A stretch of DNA of 6,466 nt from Planctomycetota bacterium (GTDB taxonomy: Bacteria > Planctomycetota > Phycisphaerae > UBA1845 > UTPLA1): contig JAPULF010000476.1 of assembly GCA_027295245.1 (NCBI GenBank), positions 1 through 6,466 on the forward strand, given 5' to 3'. Made by a program: the position numbers and the translations under genes. Under the pieces are notes generated by a model. That model ran no database searches and was not told the DNA's origin. It worked only from the letters and a program-made list of their open reading frames with translations. Shown here in pieces: positions 4,652 through 6,466 of this stretch (positions are counted from its first letter, which is position 1; each line of letters opens with the position of its first letter).

Positions 4652-6466
4652 ATGATCCGAATGCAGGTCATCGGGATCGCGTTGTCGTTGGGGACGATTT
4701 GCGCCGCCTGCGGCCCGGCGTCGGCCGGAAACCCGTTGAGCAAGCTCCCGCTGGTCGACAAGCTGCCGGCGAATACATACGTCTATGTATTTCGGGCCGG
4801 CAGCGACGTGATGAGTCAGAAGCTCGCGGGAACGCCGGCGGGAAGGATCGTTGCCGATGAAGAGGTCGCGTTCTTTCTCAAGTCGCTGGAGGGAATGCTG
4901 GACAAGCATTCCGACGGCGATGTCCGAGTGATTTGGGAAATCCTCAAGCAGGCGTTTCATTCCGACATCGTATGCGTCCATGTGCCCGGCGAGGACGGAG
5001 ACCGCGAGATCGCATGCATTGCGATCCCGCGCAACGACGCCCGCCGAGAGGCCCTGAAGTCGGCCCTGGACGACGCCGTCAAGGTTGCCGCCGGCGCGGA
5101 CGAGGACGACGTAGAGGACTTGAAGCAACCGGTTCCCAACGGCGTGATCTACGGCAACATGGGCTGGGTGTCGGATCGATTGGTCTTGTTCAGCGGGCCG
5201 ACCGCGCGGCGGATCGTTCTCGGCGAGTCGCAGGGACAGCCGCTGTCCGGGGCGAAGCGATTCGTGGAGGCGACCGAGCACCTCGAACTCGAGAATCCGG
5301 TGGGGTTTTACTACTACGACCTCGAGCCGCTTTGGAAAGAGGTCGCCGACGACGAGGAAACCGGTCCGAACGAGTTGCCGGGTCGCCTGGAGGCGTCGGG
5401 CCTGACCAGCCTGCTCGCGATGGCCGGCGCCAGCAATGTGGCCGGCGGCCGATATCACAACGAGCACTTCTGGGTCGTCGATGAACGGCGCGGCGGGCTG
5501 TTCCAACACGTTCGGAACAATCCGATTCCGACGCAATGGCTGAAGTCGATTCCGAAGAATGCCGTGAGTTTTACCTACGGCACGTGGGATCCGGGTTCGT
5601 TCCTCAATCTACTGCTGGAGCGTCCTTCAAAACGCGGGTCCCGTGCACTAGGAGAAGTCCACCTCAAGTGCACTTGTCCGGATTGTGCAAGAGAAAACGC
5701 CAAGAATGCCAAGCACGCCAAGAACGCCAATAACGATGGAAGCGACGAGGACGACGAGGACGACGGGGATGATGGTGATAGGCCGACGCGGAAGGACTCG
5801 GTCGGGGAGCAGCCCCCTCCGGCCCGGCACGATGAGAAGCACGACGGCAAAAAGGGGCCGGAGACGCCCGAAGCGAAGGTGCGGGAATCGCAGATGCCGG
5901 GGGGGGCATCGCGGACGCTCGGCAAGCTGTTCGGCTGCAAGGTTGATCGGGACATGGTTCGCGGGCTCGGGACGCGGTACATGATTTATCGGGTCCCGGC
6001 GGACGGACTCGCGATCAATCCCATGTTCATGATGATTCCGCCATTGATGGCCCTGCCGCCTCAACAAATGGTCTTCGCGCTGGAAATCACGGATCGGCCG
6101 GCGTTCGAAAAGTCCTTTGTCGCCTTCTGGGAAGAGGCCTCGGAGCGTCTGAAGGAGGATGAAGACGATGGTTTTATGCGCTGGTCGATGCGCGTGACGA
6201 AATACCGGAAGAAGACCATTTACGAGTTGAACTCTATGATGGGAGCCTACTTTCACATTACGGACGATCGGCTGTTGGTGTCGACCAATCCTCAACTCGT
6301 CAAGAACGCGATCCGACGGATGTCGAAGCCCGAGCCCGGACTTGTCGAGTCGCCGGAATTCAAGGCGGTCCGATCTGCCGTTCCTGAAGAGGCGTGCTTC
6401 CTGGTGTACATGCACAAAGGCTCGTTTTTCGAACTGCTCTACCGCGGCTACAAGGGCATGGCGCAG
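4652..6466 (+). CDS. Exported protein with two related modules (DUF3352-like), 3' end outside window
   Basis: The frame is open from ATG 4652 (GGGAG 6 bases upstream) for 605 codons to the window end, with no stop. Residues 1-25 form a Sec signal peptide: MIRMQ, a hydrophobic core, then PASA|GN with an Ala-x-Ala signal peptidase I site. Mature residues from about 30 begin LSKLPLVDKLPANTYVYVFR, an opening like that of uncharacterised DUF3352-type proteins common in planctomycetes. Two modules look related: about 120-230 (ends DLEPLW) and about 473-596. Both run beta strand, helix rich in Ala/Glu, G/T-x-IY strand, S/T-D-DRL-[VL] strand, then a helix and a Tyr-bearing strand. Between them is an insert with C340-x-C342-x-x-C345, a run of N-A-K repeats, and an acidic stretch (362-376), then a Pro/Lys-rich linker to about 405. 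A Met/Pro-rich hydrophobic patch lies at about 457-473. It is probably periplasmic or envelope-associated. Function is unknown; the DUF assignment rests on sequence style and is tentative. Confidence 0.85.
   Translation, partial: MIRMQVIGIALSLGTICAACGPASAGNPLSKLPLVDKLPANTYVYVFRAGSDVMSQKLAGTPAGRIVADEEVAFFLKSLEGMLDKHSDGDVRVIWEILKQAFHSDIVCVHVPGEDGDREIACIAIPRNDARREALKSALDDAVKVAAGADEDDVEDLKQPVPNGVIYGNMGWVSDRLVLFSGPTARRIVLGESQGQPLSGAKRFVEATEHLELENPVGFYYYDLEPLWKEVADDEETGPNELPGRLEASGLTSLLAMAGASNVAGGRYHNEHFWVVDERRGGLFQHVRNNPIPTQWLKSIPKNAVSFTYGTWDPGSFLNLLLERPSKRGSRALGEVHLKCTCPDCARENAKNAKHAKNANNDGSDEDDEDDGDDGDRPTRKDSVGEQPPPARHDEKHDGKKGPETPEAKVRESQMPGGASRTLGKLFGCKVDRDMVRGLGTRYMIYRVPADGLAINPMFMMIPPLMALPPQQMVFALEITDRPAFEKSFVAFWEEASERLKEDEDDGFMRWSMRVTKYRKKTIYELNSMMGAYFHITDDRLLVSTNPQLVKNAIRRMSKPEPGLVESPEFKAVRSAVPEEACFLVYMHKGSFFELLYRGYKGMAQ
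5699..5734 (+). repeat. 9-bp tandem repeat (gcc-aag-aay), four units
   Basis: Four consecutive 9-base units encode AKN, AKH, AKN and ANN (residues 350-361 of the exported protein). They are immediately followed by a run of Asp/Glu codons (5735-5779). The stretch is a basic/polar low-complexity tract abutting an acidic one, directly after a CxCxxC motif. Confidence 0.75.

Noticed and set aside
4688..4711. Lipoprotein lipobox ending at Cys20 of the exported protein
   Set aside because: The residues before Cys20 (I-C-A-A) lack Leu or similar at -3, while Ala-Ser-Ala before Gly26 is a clean signal peptidase I site.
4496..5536. Minus-strand 346-codon frame opposite the exported protein
   Set aside because: It is an antisense shadow. 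The plus frame has a signal peptide, promoter and ribosome site.
5575..6415. Minus-strand frames rich in Ser or Val runs
   Set aside because: The runs are the complement of the acidic and NAK codons of the exported protein.

Overview
The window is a GC-rich bacterial chromosome segment with strong use of G/C-ending codons such as ccg, tcg, gcg and gtc. I infer a planctomycete or a relative. The basis is the style of the genes: an orphan secreted protein with duplicated alpha/beta modules like those called DUF3352 in that phylum, large family-less proteins, and loose spacing between genes. This rests on general knowledge, not a search. There are no rRNA, tRNA, IS or CRISPR signals.

Layout. 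(1) 1-117, plus: the last 38 codons of a protein ending in a SEC-C zinc motif, most likely SecA. (2) 118-603: 486 bases without a credible gene, holding a short direct repeat, a long imperfect inverted repeat and a hairpin next to the ribosome binding site. (3) 604-1836, plus: a 410-residue Pro/Asn-rich, Cys-rich protein that is almost free of charged residues. It is the oddest item here. (4) 1901-3397, plus: a 498-residue mostly helical protein with a zincin-like HEVGAH motif followed by a W-x-x-W...FADIFG segment. It starts 64 bases after the previous stop and may be co-transcribed with it. (5) 3398-3522: a convergent junction with two strong hairpins. (6) 3523-4209, minus: an HPP-family membrane protein, probably starting at GTG. 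(7) 4210-4651: a divergent spacer with a good sigma70-type promoter and a leader that can fold into a three-way junction. (8) 4652-6466, plus: an exported protein of at least 605 residues that runs off the window end. It has two related modules separated by a CxCxxC/KNA-repeat/poly-acidic insert.

How the genes work together. SecA would drive Sec export, and the last gene carries a Sec signal peptide, but nothing ties these two functionally. The best candidate for an undescribed system is the pair 604-1836 plus 1901-3397: an uncharged, Cys-bearing, probably self-associating structural protein beside a metalloprotease-like helical protein. That link is inference from adjacency and orientation only. 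The HPP gene and the exported protein are divergently transcribed and may share control sequences in 4210-4651.
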